A stretch of DNA of 58,793 nucleotides from positions 1-58,793 of the IMG/VR virus record IMGVR_UViG_3300017786_003035; one strand, 5' to 3'. This DNA comes from a virus. The position numbers were made by a program, and so were the translations under genes. Positions 31,836-40,216 of this stretch are shown one piece after another; the first letter of the stretch is position 1; the number at the start of each line of letters is the position of its first letter. The notes under the pieces were generated by a model that had not been told where the DNA came from, searched no databases, and worked only from the letters and a program-made list of their open reading frames with translations.

Positions 31836-32604
31836 TGTCTACCTGATATTCAAACGTACAGTGCCAAGCAGTACCGTCACTAAATTCGTCTCTATCAAAC
31901 TGACTCCAAGCAATATGTTCTAACATAGGAGTTCTATCAAAGTTTTCTTGATCTTGCCAATGTTGAACAGCACTTTGTCCAAGTACTTTAATAGGTTTGC
32001 CTAAACACAATGCTTCTACAACAGCCATACTATGGTATGTTATAACTTTCTTTGCGTTAGTCATTAGTGGTAATACTTCTTGGAAACGCTGTCTACGTTT
32101 CCCTTCTTTTTCTCTTATAATTAACCGTTCTGGAAGACTGTCATAATGTCTTATAGTATCGGTGCGCCATGTGTTATAATCTTGTCCTAAGTATTTAAAG
32201 ATGTTACTGTTGTTAGGCATTACTAACAGGTTATAATCACCTTTGGTATTCCAGTCTTTATTCCAAACATTATCATCAAGTTTTAGCATATTGATTCTAC
32301 TACTCGATACATCTTTTACTTTAGTATTTTGTAATGAATTATAACTTATTCTATAATAGAAAGGCGTCTTATGACGCATGTTACCTAAATATCCATTATC
32401 AATATGAAAAAAATTAATATTAGGATTTTTAATAGCATCAAATACCCAATTATCAAAAGGATGACTAAATGCTAAGAATCGATCAGGCTCAATTTCATCT
32501 TGCGATTCAATAGTAATAGTATCGCAATTTTCATATAGATATGAAAAAACTTGACCTCGTAATTCTTTTGATCTTTTTGGGATTTGAAACTTATACTGAT
32601 GCAT
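31828..32604 (-). CDS. KpsS/KpsC-like glycosyltransferase paralogue 4
   Basis: 258 aa, most upstream gene of the cassette. Blocks: FHIDNGYLGNMRHKTPFYYR, ERLIIREKEGKRRQRF, KKVITYHSMAVVEALCLGKP and IAWSQFDRDEFSDG. It groups with paralogue 3 by its IDNGYxGN and IIREK blocks. It begins inside the end of the UvsY-like gene, so the glycan cassette is joined by translation to the uvsX-uvsY unit. Confidence 0.65.
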   Translation of the reverse strand: MHQYKFQIPKRSKELRGQVFSYLYENCDTITIESQDEIEPDRFLAFSHPFDNWVFDAIKNPNINFFHIDNGYLGNMRHKTPFYYRISYNSLQNTKVKDVSSSRINMLKLDDNVWNKDWNTKGDYNLLVMPNNSNIFKYLGQDYNTWRTDTIRHYDSLPERLIIREKEGKRRQRFQEVLPLMTNAKKVITYHSMAVVEALCLGKPIKVLGQSAVQHWQDQENFDRTPMLEHIAWSQFDRDEFSDGTAWHCTFEYQVDNV

Positions 32605-33046
32605 CTTCCATACCTGCGACTCTTAACTTGACAACATTAGTTATCTGCCATTGTTTTTGATCAAGTCCTTTCAAGAGACCTAACCATTTGTTACGCAGGA
32701 GGGCAAATTCGTTAATAATTTTTTCGTAGTCTACTACGTCAGCTTCACCGTCGACATATTTCTCAACATCACGACTAGATAAAGCTCGTTGATAAGTTTC
32801 TAAATATTTTTTGAAAAATGAGCTACGCAACCTACGTAGCTCAATATTCAAGTAATTAAGTATAGCTTCAATTTCTTGTAGCTGATTAAAACGCTGTTCA
32901 ACGATACCGGGCATCTCTGCCGCGGCACGTTCAACATTGCCTTTTAATTTTACTTCATTTCGAGCATCAATTAACTCTGATTCAAAGTATGCAATTGCGT
33001 CTGGGATCTTGTTTATATTTCTCGATACTTCTGAGTAATATCCCAT
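32591..33046 (-). CDS. UvsY-like recombination mediator
   Basis: 151 aa, all-helical. Residues 85-140 (SSRDVEKYVDGEADVVDYEKI...LLKGLDQKQWQITNVVKL) follow the UvsY pattern of a D-x-x-x-Y-x-x-G/S-D element, a long helix and a final helix with a Q-I-x-N motif. In T4, UvsY (137 aa) loads UvsX on gp32-coated DNA. Adjacent genes are an acidic 78-aa protein and UvsX, which supports the call. Sequence similarity is weak by eye, so another recombination accessory is possible. Confidence 0.55.
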   Translation of the reverse strand: MGYYSEVSRNINKIPDAIAYFESELIDARNEVKLKGNVERAAAEMPGIVEQRFNQLQEIEAILNYLNIELRRLRSSFFKKYLETYQRALSSRDVEKYVDGEADVVDYEKIINEFALLRNKWLGLLKGLDQKQWQITNVVKLRVAGMEDASV

Positions 33047-33283
33047 TTATTCGTCCCATTCGTCTTGTTCGTCTGCATGAACATCTTCTTCGTCTAAATC
33101 AAGATAATATGTAATTGCGGCATCTAAAATATCACAAGTTCCCATAGCATCTCTAAAATGAGTATCGTCAGCACCATAATCAGCACATGTATCAACAAAT
33201 CTCTCTGCTGTAGCTTCTATAGTTTTCTTATCAATACTGTCTTTAAACGTATTCCACATATCAGCAATTAATCCTGCTTCCAT
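33047..33283 (-). CDS. Small acidic protein between uvsX and the uvsY-like gene
   Basis: 78 aa, strongly acidic, especially the DLDEEDVHADEQDEWDE tail. It begins MEAGLIADMWNTFKDSID, then has TAERFVDTCADYGADD and LDAAITYYLDL. I recall such small acidic proteins next to uvsX in marine T4-like phages. A DNA-mimic or gp32/UvsX-binding role would fit its charge, but no function is known. AGGAG precedes the start. Confidence 0.7.
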   Translation of the reverse strand: MEAGLIADMWNTFKDSIDKKTIEATAERFVDTCADYGADDTHFRDAMGTCDILDAAITYYLDLDEEDVHADEQDEWDE

Positions 33284-33289
33284 ATTTTT

Positions 33290-34384
33290 CTACTCCTGTT
33301 CGGTAAGTTCTTTTTCAGCAACAATCGGCTCTTCAATTGCTACATCATCCTCGGTATTTACCTCCGGAGTAGTTTGAGCTTCATATTCTGACATAATTAA
33401 ATTCATCTTTTCTGGTGTCATCCATGCTTTACGATAGTCAAGATGTTCTTCACCATTAAGATCAACATATTTAAGTCTATTGCCTTGTTTAACAAGTAAG
33501 TCTTTCTTTTCAAACAATTCAATAAGTCCGCTATAAGGATTCATGCCTGTTTCATATGGAATCTTAACTTGTACGCCTTCAAACGGTTTTGCGTAACGAG
33601 TTTTCATTACTTTACAACCTGCTCTAATACCACGTACTTCGCTAATCTTATTACCTGCTTCATCTTCTTTAAGTTTCATCTTTTTCATTGCTACTACAAT
33701 TGAAGATGCGTAGATAAAGCCTTGGCCACCACTGATCTTGTCATCTGGGTCAAACATATCTTGTGATGCGTATGTATGGTTAGTACATACTAGTCCTACG
33801 TTGTAACTACCAATCATGTTAACAGTATTTCTAACAAGTGATGTTAGTGCTTTAGGCTTACGACCCATATCACCCTTCATATCACCCTTGTTAAACTGAT
33901 CAACATCAGTTGGCGTTAATAGCATACCTAATGAGTCAACTACAAACAATACCTTAGGACGATCTTCCTCGTTCATTGCTTTATAGTCAGCCATAAATGT
34001 ACTAATAGTTTTTGCTACATCATCAATCATTGACATATTAAGTTTAAGAAGTTTATCTTCTCCAGTGTCAACGTCTAGTGCTTGTAGCCATGATTCATCA
34101 AGTGCGTTCTCTGAGTCAATTAATACTACAAAGATACCTTGATCTTGTGCGTGTTTTACAATGTTACCGGCACAAAAGTAACTTTTACCTGCGCCCGATT
34201 CACCTGCGAACACTGTTACCTTACCTAATGGAACACCTCTGTGAAAGTCTCCACTAATAAGATAGTTAAGTGCATATGAGCCTGTTGAGATCCAATCTGT
34301 AGGATCGTTAAAGCCGCTACTCATGCCTGAGATACTTTTAGTTAAGTCCTTACGGAACTTACTAACATCAAACGATTTAGCCAT
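33290..34384 (-). CDS. uvsX: UvsX recombinase (RecA family)
   Basis: 364 aa. It forms filaments on single-stranded DNA and catalyses strand exchange for recombination-dependent replication. Walker A GESGAGKS is at 61-68; VLFVVDSLGML gives Walker B near 146; an L2-like segment follows GGQGFIYASSIVV. The C-terminal 35 residues are acidic. Length agrees with T4 UvsX (391). The Shine-Dalgarno AAGGAG is 5-7 nt upstream of ATG 34384. Confidence 0.95.
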   Translation of the reverse strand: MAKSFDVSKFRKDLTKSISGMSSGFNDPTDWISTGSYALNYLISGDFHRGVPLGKVTVFAGESGAGKSYFCAGNIVKHAQDQGIFVVLIDSENALDESWLQALDVDTGEDKLLKLNMSMIDDVAKTISTFMADYKAMNEEDRPKVLFVVDSLGMLLTPTDVDQFNKGDMKGDMGRKPKALTSLVRNTVNMIGSYNVGLVCTNHTYASQDMFDPDDKISGGQGFIYASSIVVAMKKMKLKEDEAGNKISEVRGIRAGCKVMKTRYAKPFEGVQVKIPYETGMNPYSGLIELFEKKDLLVKQGNRLKYVDLNGEEHLDYRKAWMTPEKMNLIMSEYEAQTTPEVNTEDDVAIEEPIVAEKELTEQE

Positions 34385-34409
34385 AGTTTCTCCTTGTTTA
34401 AAGCTAATA

Positions 34410-34429
34410 TAGGGGATATTTCACCCCTA
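34410..34429 (-). other. Hairpin between gp32 and uvsX
   Basis: TAGGGG (34410-34415) pairs with CCCCTA (34424-34429) around an 8-nt loop. On the minus mRNA it sits after the gp32 stop and just before the uvsX Shine-Dalgarno. It lacks a U-tract, so it is better read as an mRNA processing or stability element or a translational control site than as a strong terminator. Confidence 0.5.
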
Positions 34430-34444
34430 CACATTATTTTTATT

Positions 34445-35431
34445 TTATGATTGACGTGCTCTAATCATTGACAAGATGTCTTCTGCTTTACCATCATTTG
34501 CCGGAGCCGCCGCTGGTGTTGCTTCTGCTACTGGAGCAGGTGCTACTGGTGCCGCCTCTGGTGTTGGTGCCGCTTCTGGTGCGCTCTGACTAGTAGCAGT
34601 CGCTTGTGGACTTGCCGCCTTTGTCGGATCACCTGTTCTTGCCGCCATACCTGATGGTCTAAAGTAATTGCTCCAACGATCTGGATCATATGCTTCACCA
34701 TCTACTGATGCTTCAAACATTTCTTGCATTACTTTTACTTCAACATCACCTGGCTTCTTAGGTAAGAAGTCTGATAAGTTAAACAAACCATTAGTTTCAA
34801 TAGCTTTCATTTCAACGTCAGTTAATGGACGCTCTCTACGTGCCCAATTACTTGTGCTATAGTCTGCGTATCCACCTTTTGAAGTTTTATTAAGACGGAA
34901 GTCTACACCAGCAGTATAATCTGTTGGTAATTCTTCCATATCAGGATCCATAAGTGCCTGCTTAATAATTTGAAAGATTTGCGGTCCAATGATAAAACGT
35001 CTAATTGGATTTTCTGGAGTGTTATCGTCTGATAGTGGATTATCAGTTACGTAACCTTGGAATACGTATGAACGCTTTTTCCAATACTTACGACCCATGT
35101 CTTCAAGACTTGCGTCTTTAAACCATCCACGTACCTCGTTTAGGATATTACAAGTTTCGCCATACATTTCCATACATGGTACTTGTACTTGTACTGGACG
35201 TGATCCAGTATCGCCTTTTACTCCGCTAAATGGAAGTTTGATCATCAAACGTTCTTTCCAAAAGAAAGTATTTGATTCATCGCCATCTGGCAAGAATCTT
35301 AGAGTCGAGCTCTGTCCTTCTGCCATATTCCAAAATGGGTAAATTGCGTTGTCGCCACCTGATGATCGATTGCCACCGGTGTTTGCTTCTTGTTCTTTAA
35401 GTTTAGCTCTAATTTCTGCTAATGATGCCAT
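34445..35431 (-). CDS. 32: Single-stranded DNA-binding protein gp32
   Basis: 328 aa. It coats ssDNA and organises replication, recombination and repair proteins. The N-terminus SLAEIRAKLKEQE is the cooperativity segment; the core has YPFWNMAEGQSSTLRFLPDG and PCMEMYGETC, so only part of the T4 zinc ligands is visible. An Ala/Pro-rich linker (about 275-312) leads to a KAEDILSMIRARQS end. Start supported by AGGAGG 7 nt before ATG 35431. A sigma70 promoter lies 86 nt upstream with a long leader. Confidence 0.93.
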   Translation of the reverse strand: MASLAEIRAKLKEQEANTGGNRSSGGDNAIYPFWNMAEGQSSTLRFLPDGDESNTFFWKERLMIKLPFSGVKGDTGSRPVQVQVPCMEMYGETCNILNEVRGWFKDASLEDMGRKYWKKRSYVFQGYVTDNPLSDDNTPENPIRRFIIGPQIFQIIKQALMDPDMEELPTDYTAGVDFRLNKTSKGGYADYSTSNWARRERPLTDVEMKAIETNGLFNLSDFLPKKPGDVEVKVMQEMFEASVDGEAYDPDRWSNYFRPSGMAARTGDPTKAASPQATATSQSAPEAAPTPEAAPVAPAPVAEATPAAAPANDGKAEDILSMIRARQS

Positions 35432-35466
35432 AGTTATGCCTCCTATATGTTATGCCTATGTGCTGA

Positions 35467-35482
35467 GTAACAACATTGTTAC
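35467..35482 (-). other. Inverted repeat in the gp32 leader
   Basis: GTAACAA and TTGTTAC around 2 nt (6-bp stem with a 4-nt loop), 36 nt upstream of the gp32 ATG. T4 gp32 represses its own mRNA through a leader structure, so a related operator is possible here. Confidence 0.4.
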
Positions 35483-35516
35483 CCTTTGTGCCTTAATTAC
35501 GTACAGCACTATATGT

Positions 35517-35545
35517 ATTGTACGCTATTACTTATTAAAAGTCAA
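35517..35545 (-). promoter_or_regulatory. Early promoter of gp32
   Basis: TTGACT (35545-35540), 17-nt spacer, TACAAT (35522-35517) on the minus strand. Predicted +1 is at 35510, giving a 79-nt leader before ATG 35431. This is the only recognised early promoter for the gp32-uvsX-uvsY unit and probably for the glycan cassette behind it. Confidence 0.75.
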
Positions 35546-35575
35546 CCTTTATTTTGCCTTTTTTGGATAAAATGT

Positions 35576-37276
35576 TTAAACGCCAGCTAATTGCTGAATT
35601 CTAGCCATTTCATCGTCTTGCCCTTTAAGTAATTCTACCATTACTTTCTGGGCTTCTTCAACAGCATTATCACCATACTTCTTTTGTACTGATGTTATTA
35701 CTGCTGTTTCTCCTTTCGGAAAACTATTTTCAACGTAGTCGTACATGCTTTTAACATATTCATCTAGTTCGACATCGTTCTTTTGTTCTATTTCACTATC
35801 TGGTGCTGAATCACTATCAGCTAAAATTTTATCTGCTGTAGCTTTATTCATTGTACATTTATGCATTTTACCAGAACCTTCTGGATATTCAAATTCTTTA
35901 CCACCTTTTGACGCACAGTCAGCCGCCGCCATTTTATAATCTTCAAATGCTTGATCTTCATCAAACCCTAATTCAACGTTAGGTTCTTCTTCGTGCTTCG
36001 AATTAGAAATAATACTATCTAAATGTGTTTCAAATGATTCATCAGGATCAAGTCCTTCGTCTGCGTCATGAATACCGTTGCCATTATCGTCAACCCAATG
36101 TTCGCCGTTTTCGTCATGTACATCATGTTCGCAGTTTGTAGTAGGATTATGCATTGTATCTCCACAATCTTTACAATGATACTCACTGCCCATAGCTTCA
36201 GTTTTTTCTTTGCCTTTCATGCTCGACTTGTCAAAGCCTGTGTTATCACATTCTTTACATCCTTTGCCTTCACACTCGTCGCATAGATGTTTTCCAGTAC
36301 CTTCGCCTAGTAAATCATCTGGACCTAGCTCTTGTGTTTTGTTTGCTTCACTTACTAATTTATATACGTAAGGAAATACATCTTTCAATTCTTCGTTGAA
36401 CTGTTTGATTGTTAATTGTGCTGTCCAGTCTGTAGCAATATCTTCTGGAACATCTTCTAGTACGGAAGAAGTAAAGTTCTCAGTCATCTCTTTATACTTA
36501 GACGGCTTTTGGATATTTTCAATAGTCTTTTTAACTGTGTTTAATCTGTCGTTAACAACATCCATATAACCTGATAAACCTTCAGCCATTACACTTGAGC
36601 GATTCATGTATGTCTTAAATTTACGTAGTTTGTTTAATTCTTCTGAAAGTCCAGTAACATGTTTACCGAAGTCATCATATGGCTTTCCGCCTTCACTGAC
36701 ATGTTGTGCCATTGCTCTAGCACCGTTAAGGTGTTTGAACGGATATTTAAATCTTTCGCCTTCGTTGCTTTCGATATAAATTCCAGCAATACTAGTATTA
36801 CGTCCTGTTGCTGATTCTTGGTTAATTGGCGCAGAATGTTTTACTACCATTCTTGCTGATCCAATGTTTTGAAAACTAGTTCTACTAGTTCCATATAGTT
36901 TTGACTCGCTCATTTGTTTCTCCGTACTAAGGTATTCATAATCTCTTTTATCTAGGTTAGACTTTGTAATATCTCTTGTATCAAAATTTAACATTCTTTT
37001 CTTAGAAAATGCTCTTACTTCTTTTAAAAAATCAAACCATTTGTTTTTTAAAACATCTTCGCCTTCGCTGAATAAGTTTTTGCTATACATAATAGTAAGA
37101 CTGTCTTTGTCTAAGTTGATACTTACTTTTTTACCTGGTACAAAATCAAATTCAAAGAATCTTGCTTCTTTTACATCATTAGTAATCTCAGCAGATTCGT
37201 TACCAACTGTAACACTAGGGAATCTTCCTCTAATTTTGTTGAATAGCTCATTTGATATTGTGTCAAGGTTTATCAT
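35576..37276 (-). CDS. 566-aa late structural protein with zinc-ribbon and EF-hand-like loop
   Basis: The N-terminal 250 residues (MINLDTISNELFNKIRGRFP, then VVKHSAPINQESATG) match a large conserved protein of marine T4-like phages found beside gp17. The middle carries a DnaJ-type cysteine pair set CDECEGKGCKEC (332-343), then a second cluster with HCKDC (367-371) and NCEHD (381-385). Residues 396-407 (DDNGNGIHDADE) fit a dockerin/EF-hand calcium loop. The C-terminal third is acidic and helical. A late promoter whose +1 falls on the ATG precedes it. Probable virion or packaging component; exact role unknown. Confidence 0.7.
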   Translation of the reverse strand: MINLDTISNELFNKIRGRFPSVTVGNESAEITNDVKEARFFEFDFVPGKKVSINLDKDSLTIMYSKNLFSEGEDVLKNKWFDFLKEVRAFSKKRMLNFDTRDITKSNLDKRDYEYLSTEKQMSESKLYGTSRTSFQNIGSARMVVKHSAPINQESATGRNTSIAGIYIESNEGERFKYPFKHLNGARAMAQHVSEGGKPYDDFGKHVTGLSEELNKLRKFKTYMNRSSVMAEGLSGYMDVVNDRLNTVKKTIENIQKPSKYKEMTENFTSSVLEDVPEDIATDWTAQLTIKQFNEELKDVFPYVYKLVSEANKTQELGPDDLLGEGTGKHLCDECEGKGCKECDNTGFDKSSMKGKEKTEAMGSEYHCKDCGDTMHNPTTNCEHDVHDENGEHWVDDNGNGIHDADEGLDPDESFETHLDSIISNSKHEEEPNVELGFDEDQAFEDYKMAAADCASKGGKEFEYPEGSGKMHKCTMNKATADKILADSDSAPDSEIEQKNDVELDEYVKSMYDYVENSFPKGETAVITSVQKKYGDNAVEEAQKVMVELLKGQDDEMARIQQLAGV

Positions 37277-37280
37277 AATA

Positions 37281-37289
37281 ATATTTATC
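37281..37289 (-). promoter_or_regulatory. Late promoter of the 566-aa gene, predicted leaderless
   Basis: GATAAATAT on the minus strand fills the 13-nt gap between the gp17 stop and the ATG at 37276. The last A of ATAAATA is at 37282, so +1 is 37276, the first base of the start codon. Confidence 0.75.
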
Positions 37290-38873
37290 CTAATAGCCGC
37301 CTGTTACGAAAATCGGCATTGGTGGTTCATAGTCTTCATAATCCGATTCTGTTTGGTTAAATGTGTTATAAATTCGTGGATCCCAATCTTTTAGTACACT
37401 CATCATTCTTAAAGCAAGTAAAGTAGCACTTACTAGATCATCTGTACCCCCTGGTTTTGCTTTAAAACTTGTTCCTGTAGCAACAAACGATTTTAGTTCG
37501 GTTATCAATACTTTACTGTTTATTTCAAGTTTATTATTCTCAACCATAGTTTTTAAACGACTACATGCTGTAATCTTAGTACCGTGTGTAGTATTAAATC
37601 CTTTGCGGAACTTACGTACATGTCCTTTACGCATAGGTTCACTTACAAATAGTCCGGGTATATTTTCTTCTCCAAAATCGTTAATAACAATAAGTGCGGC
37701 TTCTCCAATACTATTGTTTTCAACACTCCAGTATATATTGCTACCGCTATTGCCACAAGACTCTTTAAGATGAGTACATATATCTGTTAGTATACGAATC
37801 TGTTGTGGGATCGGTGTTTCGTTATGACGCCATTCAGCAACTTGTTTGTAACTAGGAAGTTCAAACACTTGTATTGCGGCATAGTCTCCGCCTGTACCCA
37901 TACTAGGGTCTAATGCCACAGCATAATTTTCTTCAGGGGATGGTTTTGCGTACCAGCGTGTTTGTCCCATGTTCATTATAGGCTCTGTGCCTTCCATAGA
38001 TGACAACTTGATACTATTAATAAGTGTTTCATCAAATACTAAGAATTCACAACCGTATTCGCGTCTAAATCTTTCTTCGCCAATTCTACCAACTTCAGTT
38101 TCTTTCCATTCTTCGTCTCTATCAGGATGTTCGTCCCAACTACATGTAAATCCATGAAATCCATTTTCACCTAAATCTTGTTCATTACCGTGTGCGTCAA
38201 ACTTATTTTGAGAGCCTTTCCAGATAGTAGCAAACGTATCTTCGTCTGAATTAGGTGTACTTGTAATAATAGCACGACCACCTGTTGCTAGTGTAGGTGA
38301 TATTGATGTCCAAAATTCATCGGCAATTCCTGGGTTAACAAACGCAAACTCATCACAGTATAATAATGATATAGACATACCACGTCCTGTATTACCTGTT
38401 GTTGTAGCACTAACAATACGTGATCCGTTTTCAAACTCGATACTTCCTTTATTATAACTTGTAACTCCTGCTCTAATATGATCAGGACATGTTTCGTAAA
38501 CATATCGTATACGTTGCATAATTTCTTGGGCACCACTGTACTTGTGTGCGGCGATTAGAATAGTTTGATCAGGATGAAACATAGCATACCATGTAAGATA
38601 AACTGCGGCAGTAGTTGTCTTACCTGTTTGCCTAGGCAACATGTTTATATTAAATCTAAATTGGTGATATGATTCTAGTAATCTTTCTTGGTACTGATAA
38701 GGATCGAATAATAATTTACCTTTTACAGGATGTTGTATAAAAGCAAAATGTTTAGCAAAGTGTAGATAGCCTAAATCCTCATCCATACAATTCATCATGT
38801 CTTGGATCTGCTGTTCAGAGAACTTTTCTCTAGTATTTGCCTTTTTGGTGAGGACGCCGTCTAAACTCTTCAT
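37290..38873 (-). CDS. 17: Terminase large subunit gp17
   Basis: 527 aa, packaging ATPase-nuclease. ATPase: RQTGKTT (81-87) is the P-loop, SLLYCDEFAF (169-178) is Walker B with the catalytic Glu, and SATTTGNTGRG precedes it. Nuclease: VALDPSMGTGGDYAAIQVF carries the first acidic pair, and GTDDLVSATLLAL near the end carries the last Asp. Length is a little under T4 gp17 (610). A late promoter with +1 on the ATG and a rho-independent terminator lie directly upstream, so the gene starts a new transcript. Confidence 0.96.
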   Translation of the reverse strand: MKSLDGVLTKKANTREKFSEQQIQDMMNCMDEDLGYLHFAKHFAFIQHPVKGKLLFDPYQYQERLLESYHQFRFNINMLPRQTGKTTTAAVYLTWYAMFHPDQTILIAAHKYSGAQEIMQRIRYVYETCPDHIRAGVTSYNKGSIEFENGSRIVSATTTGNTGRGMSISLLYCDEFAFVNPGIADEFWTSISPTLATGGRAIITSTPNSDEDTFATIWKGSQNKFDAHGNEQDLGENGFHGFTCSWDEHPDRDEEWKETEVGRIGEERFRREYGCEFLVFDETLINSIKLSSMEGTEPIMNMGQTRWYAKPSPEENYAVALDPSMGTGGDYAAIQVFELPSYKQVAEWRHNETPIPQQIRILTDICTHLKESCGNSGSNIYWSVENNSIGEAALIVINDFGEENIPGLFVSEPMRKGHVRKFRKGFNTTHGTKITACSRLKTMVENNKLEINSKVLITELKSFVATGTSFKAKPGGTDDLVSATLLALRMMSVLKDWDPRIYNTFNQTESDYEDYEPPMPIFVTGGY

Positions 38874-38877
38874 ATTA

Positions 38878-38886
38878 GTATTTAAC
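38878..38886 (-). promoter_or_regulatory. Late promoter of gp17, predicted leaderless
   Basis: GTTAAATAC (minus). The final A at 38879 puts +1 at 38873, the A of the gp17 ATG. It begins where the terminator U-tract ends. Confidence 0.65.
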
Positions 38887-38914
38887 CAAAAAAATAGGAC
38901 CCGAAGGTCCTATT
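38886..38914 (-). terminator. Rho-independent terminator with UUCG loop
   Basis: On the minus strand a perfect 9-bp stem AATAGGACC/GGTCCTATT with a TTCG tetraloop is followed by a run of seven T. It ends the transcript of the 233-aa gene just before gp17. Confidence 0.9.
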
Positions 38915-38926
38915 GAATATTATTAA

Positions 38927-39628
38927 TTAGCTTTGATATTTTTTATAATGTGAATTTAATTCTTCTTTAATCTTGTCTTTTAGTGCCATTGGATTATCTC
39001 CGCCTGCTACTTTTGGATAAGATTTTTTCGACTTATTAAGATCATTAGTCGGTGGATTTGTCATATCAGTATATGGAGCATATTCTTCCCCTGGCTCATT
39101 AGCATAATCTTCTGATGCTTCTGTATCAAGGCCTGCTCTTGCTTTTAATGAATTTAAGTCATCATCGCCTAGCTCTGGATTTACTTCAATGTCTTCCATT
39201 CCACAGCCGCCTGTTTTAAGATCCATATCACCTGGCTTATCATCTTTACCTGGAATTTCTGGATCATCTACAGGTGTTCCTGTCATTATTTTTGGCATTG
39301 ATAATTTTGGCATTTCTTTGTCTGCCATTCCTGCGTTACCTAAGCCTGCGTTTTTCATCATATCTAATAAATCAGCTACATGATCTTTACCACTTGCGTT
39401 TAATGATATATTCATTGTTACCGGATTGCCTTTGTCCATTTCTGGAGCCATAGGCGCTGGCATTGGAAGTGATCCTTCATCTACTGACTCAGTTAGTTTA
39501 GTACCTTTTTCAACAGCATCAAAACCTTCTAAGATATTTTTCATATCGCTAAAGTTAGTATCGCCTTTGAAAGGTTTATTACCTACTGATGCGGCATCCA
39601 TATTTTGTAAGATTTTTTTCATATCCAT
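38927..39628 (-). CDS. Met/Asp-rich conserved structural-type protein
   Basis: 233 aa, low-complexity acidic, rich in Met, Asp, Gly and Pro. The N-terminus has two related helices (MKKILQNMDAAS and MKNILEGFDAVE), and the C-terminus LKDKIKEELNSHYKKYQ is the part I recognise from marine T4-like phages. It contains no enzymatic motif. AGGGAG precedes ATG 39628 and the start overlaps the preceding stop (TAATG). Likely scaffold or virion-associated; expressed late with gp16. Confidence 0.65.
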   Translation of the reverse strand: MDMKKILQNMDAASVGNKPFKGDTNFSDMKNILEGFDAVEKGTKLTESVDEGSLPMPAPMAPEMDKGNPVTMNISLNASGKDHVADLLDMMKNAGLGNAGMADKEMPKLSMPKIMTGTPVDDPEIPGKDDKPGDMDLKTGGCGMEDIEVNPELGDDDLNSLKARAGLDTEASEDYANEPGEEYAPYTDMTNPPTNDLNKSKKSYPKVAGGDNPMALKDKIKEELNSHYKKYQS

Positions 39629-40188
39629 TATTTACTCCCTACTGGAGACTTGGTGCCTTCAGTGTCTGTTATGTCTGTTGTATCGCCTGCTTTAACATCG
39701 GCAATTGGGCTATACTCGTTGGATTTGCGAGCAACCTCTAATTCTTGTAAAAGATCCATTACTCTATTTGCGCCAACATGGTCTTGTGCTTTTGGATCAG
39801 CTTGTTCCATTTCTTCTTTAGTAAGTCTTGCTTCGTATGGAGCATCATCTTTTGGTTCTTGATATGCTTCAATTGGATCATTAACTGATCTAACAACAAT
39901 GTTAGCTGGTGAACAGTTACAACATTGGGCAATGTACTCACCTAACACTTGTGGAGTAGTAGGATAGTTTAGTGCTACTTCATAATGAGTAACTTCTATG
40001 TTTTGTAACTTTGGAAAGTCTAATGGACGTTCTTGTATTGGTGTTTTCTTTCCAGGACTCATTGACGCTACACTATAACGTTGTAAGCACCCTTCTAGAC
40101 TGTCAGTAAAATCTTCTGACATCTCACCGGCAACGCCGATTTTAAATTCATATACTTTTTTTGCTTCTGCGAGGTATTTTTCAAACAT
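39628..40188 (-). CDS. Conserved structural-type protein (about 186 aa)
   Basis: From ATG 40188, spaced 7 nt from AGGG; an ATG at 40194 is too close to the Shine-Dalgarno. It starts MFEKYLAEAKKVYEFKIGVAGE, with a ferredoxin-like alpha/beta core (VTHYEVALNYPTTPQVLGEYIAQ) and two Cys (QCCNCSP), then an acidic linker. Similar N-termini occur in proteins next to gp16/gp17 of marine T4-like phages. Function is not known; transcribed from a late promoter embedded in the end of gp16. Confidence 0.65.
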   Translation of the reverse strand: MFEKYLAEAKKVYEFKIGVAGEMSEDFTDSLEGCLQRYSVASMSPGKKTPIQERPLDFPKLQNIEVTHYEVALNYPTTPQVLGEYIAQCCNCSPANIVVRSVNDPIEAYQEPKDDAPYEARLTKEEMEQADPKAQDHVGANRVMDLLQELEVARKSNEYSPIADVKAGDTTDITDTEGTKSPVGSK

Positions 40189-40207
40189 GTTCATTCCCTA
40201 TTATTAA

Positions 40208-40216
40208 TTATTTATC
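40208..40216 (-). promoter_or_regulatory. Late promoter within the end of gp16
   Basis: GATAAATAA on the minus strand doubles as the last codons of gp16 (Asp-Lys-stop). +1 is near 40203, leaving a leader of 14 nt to ATG 40188. Confidence 0.55.

Noticed and set aside
34410-34445. Rho-independent terminator on the plus strand
   Set aside because: A T-rich stretch lies a few bases after the hairpin on plus, but no plus gene ends here.
34445-35431. Gene for a bacterial-type SSB rather than gp32
   Set aside because: N-terminal SLAEIRAKL, length, and position next to uvsX fit T4 gp32; bacterial SSB would be about 150-180 aa with an OB-fold start and DDIPF end.
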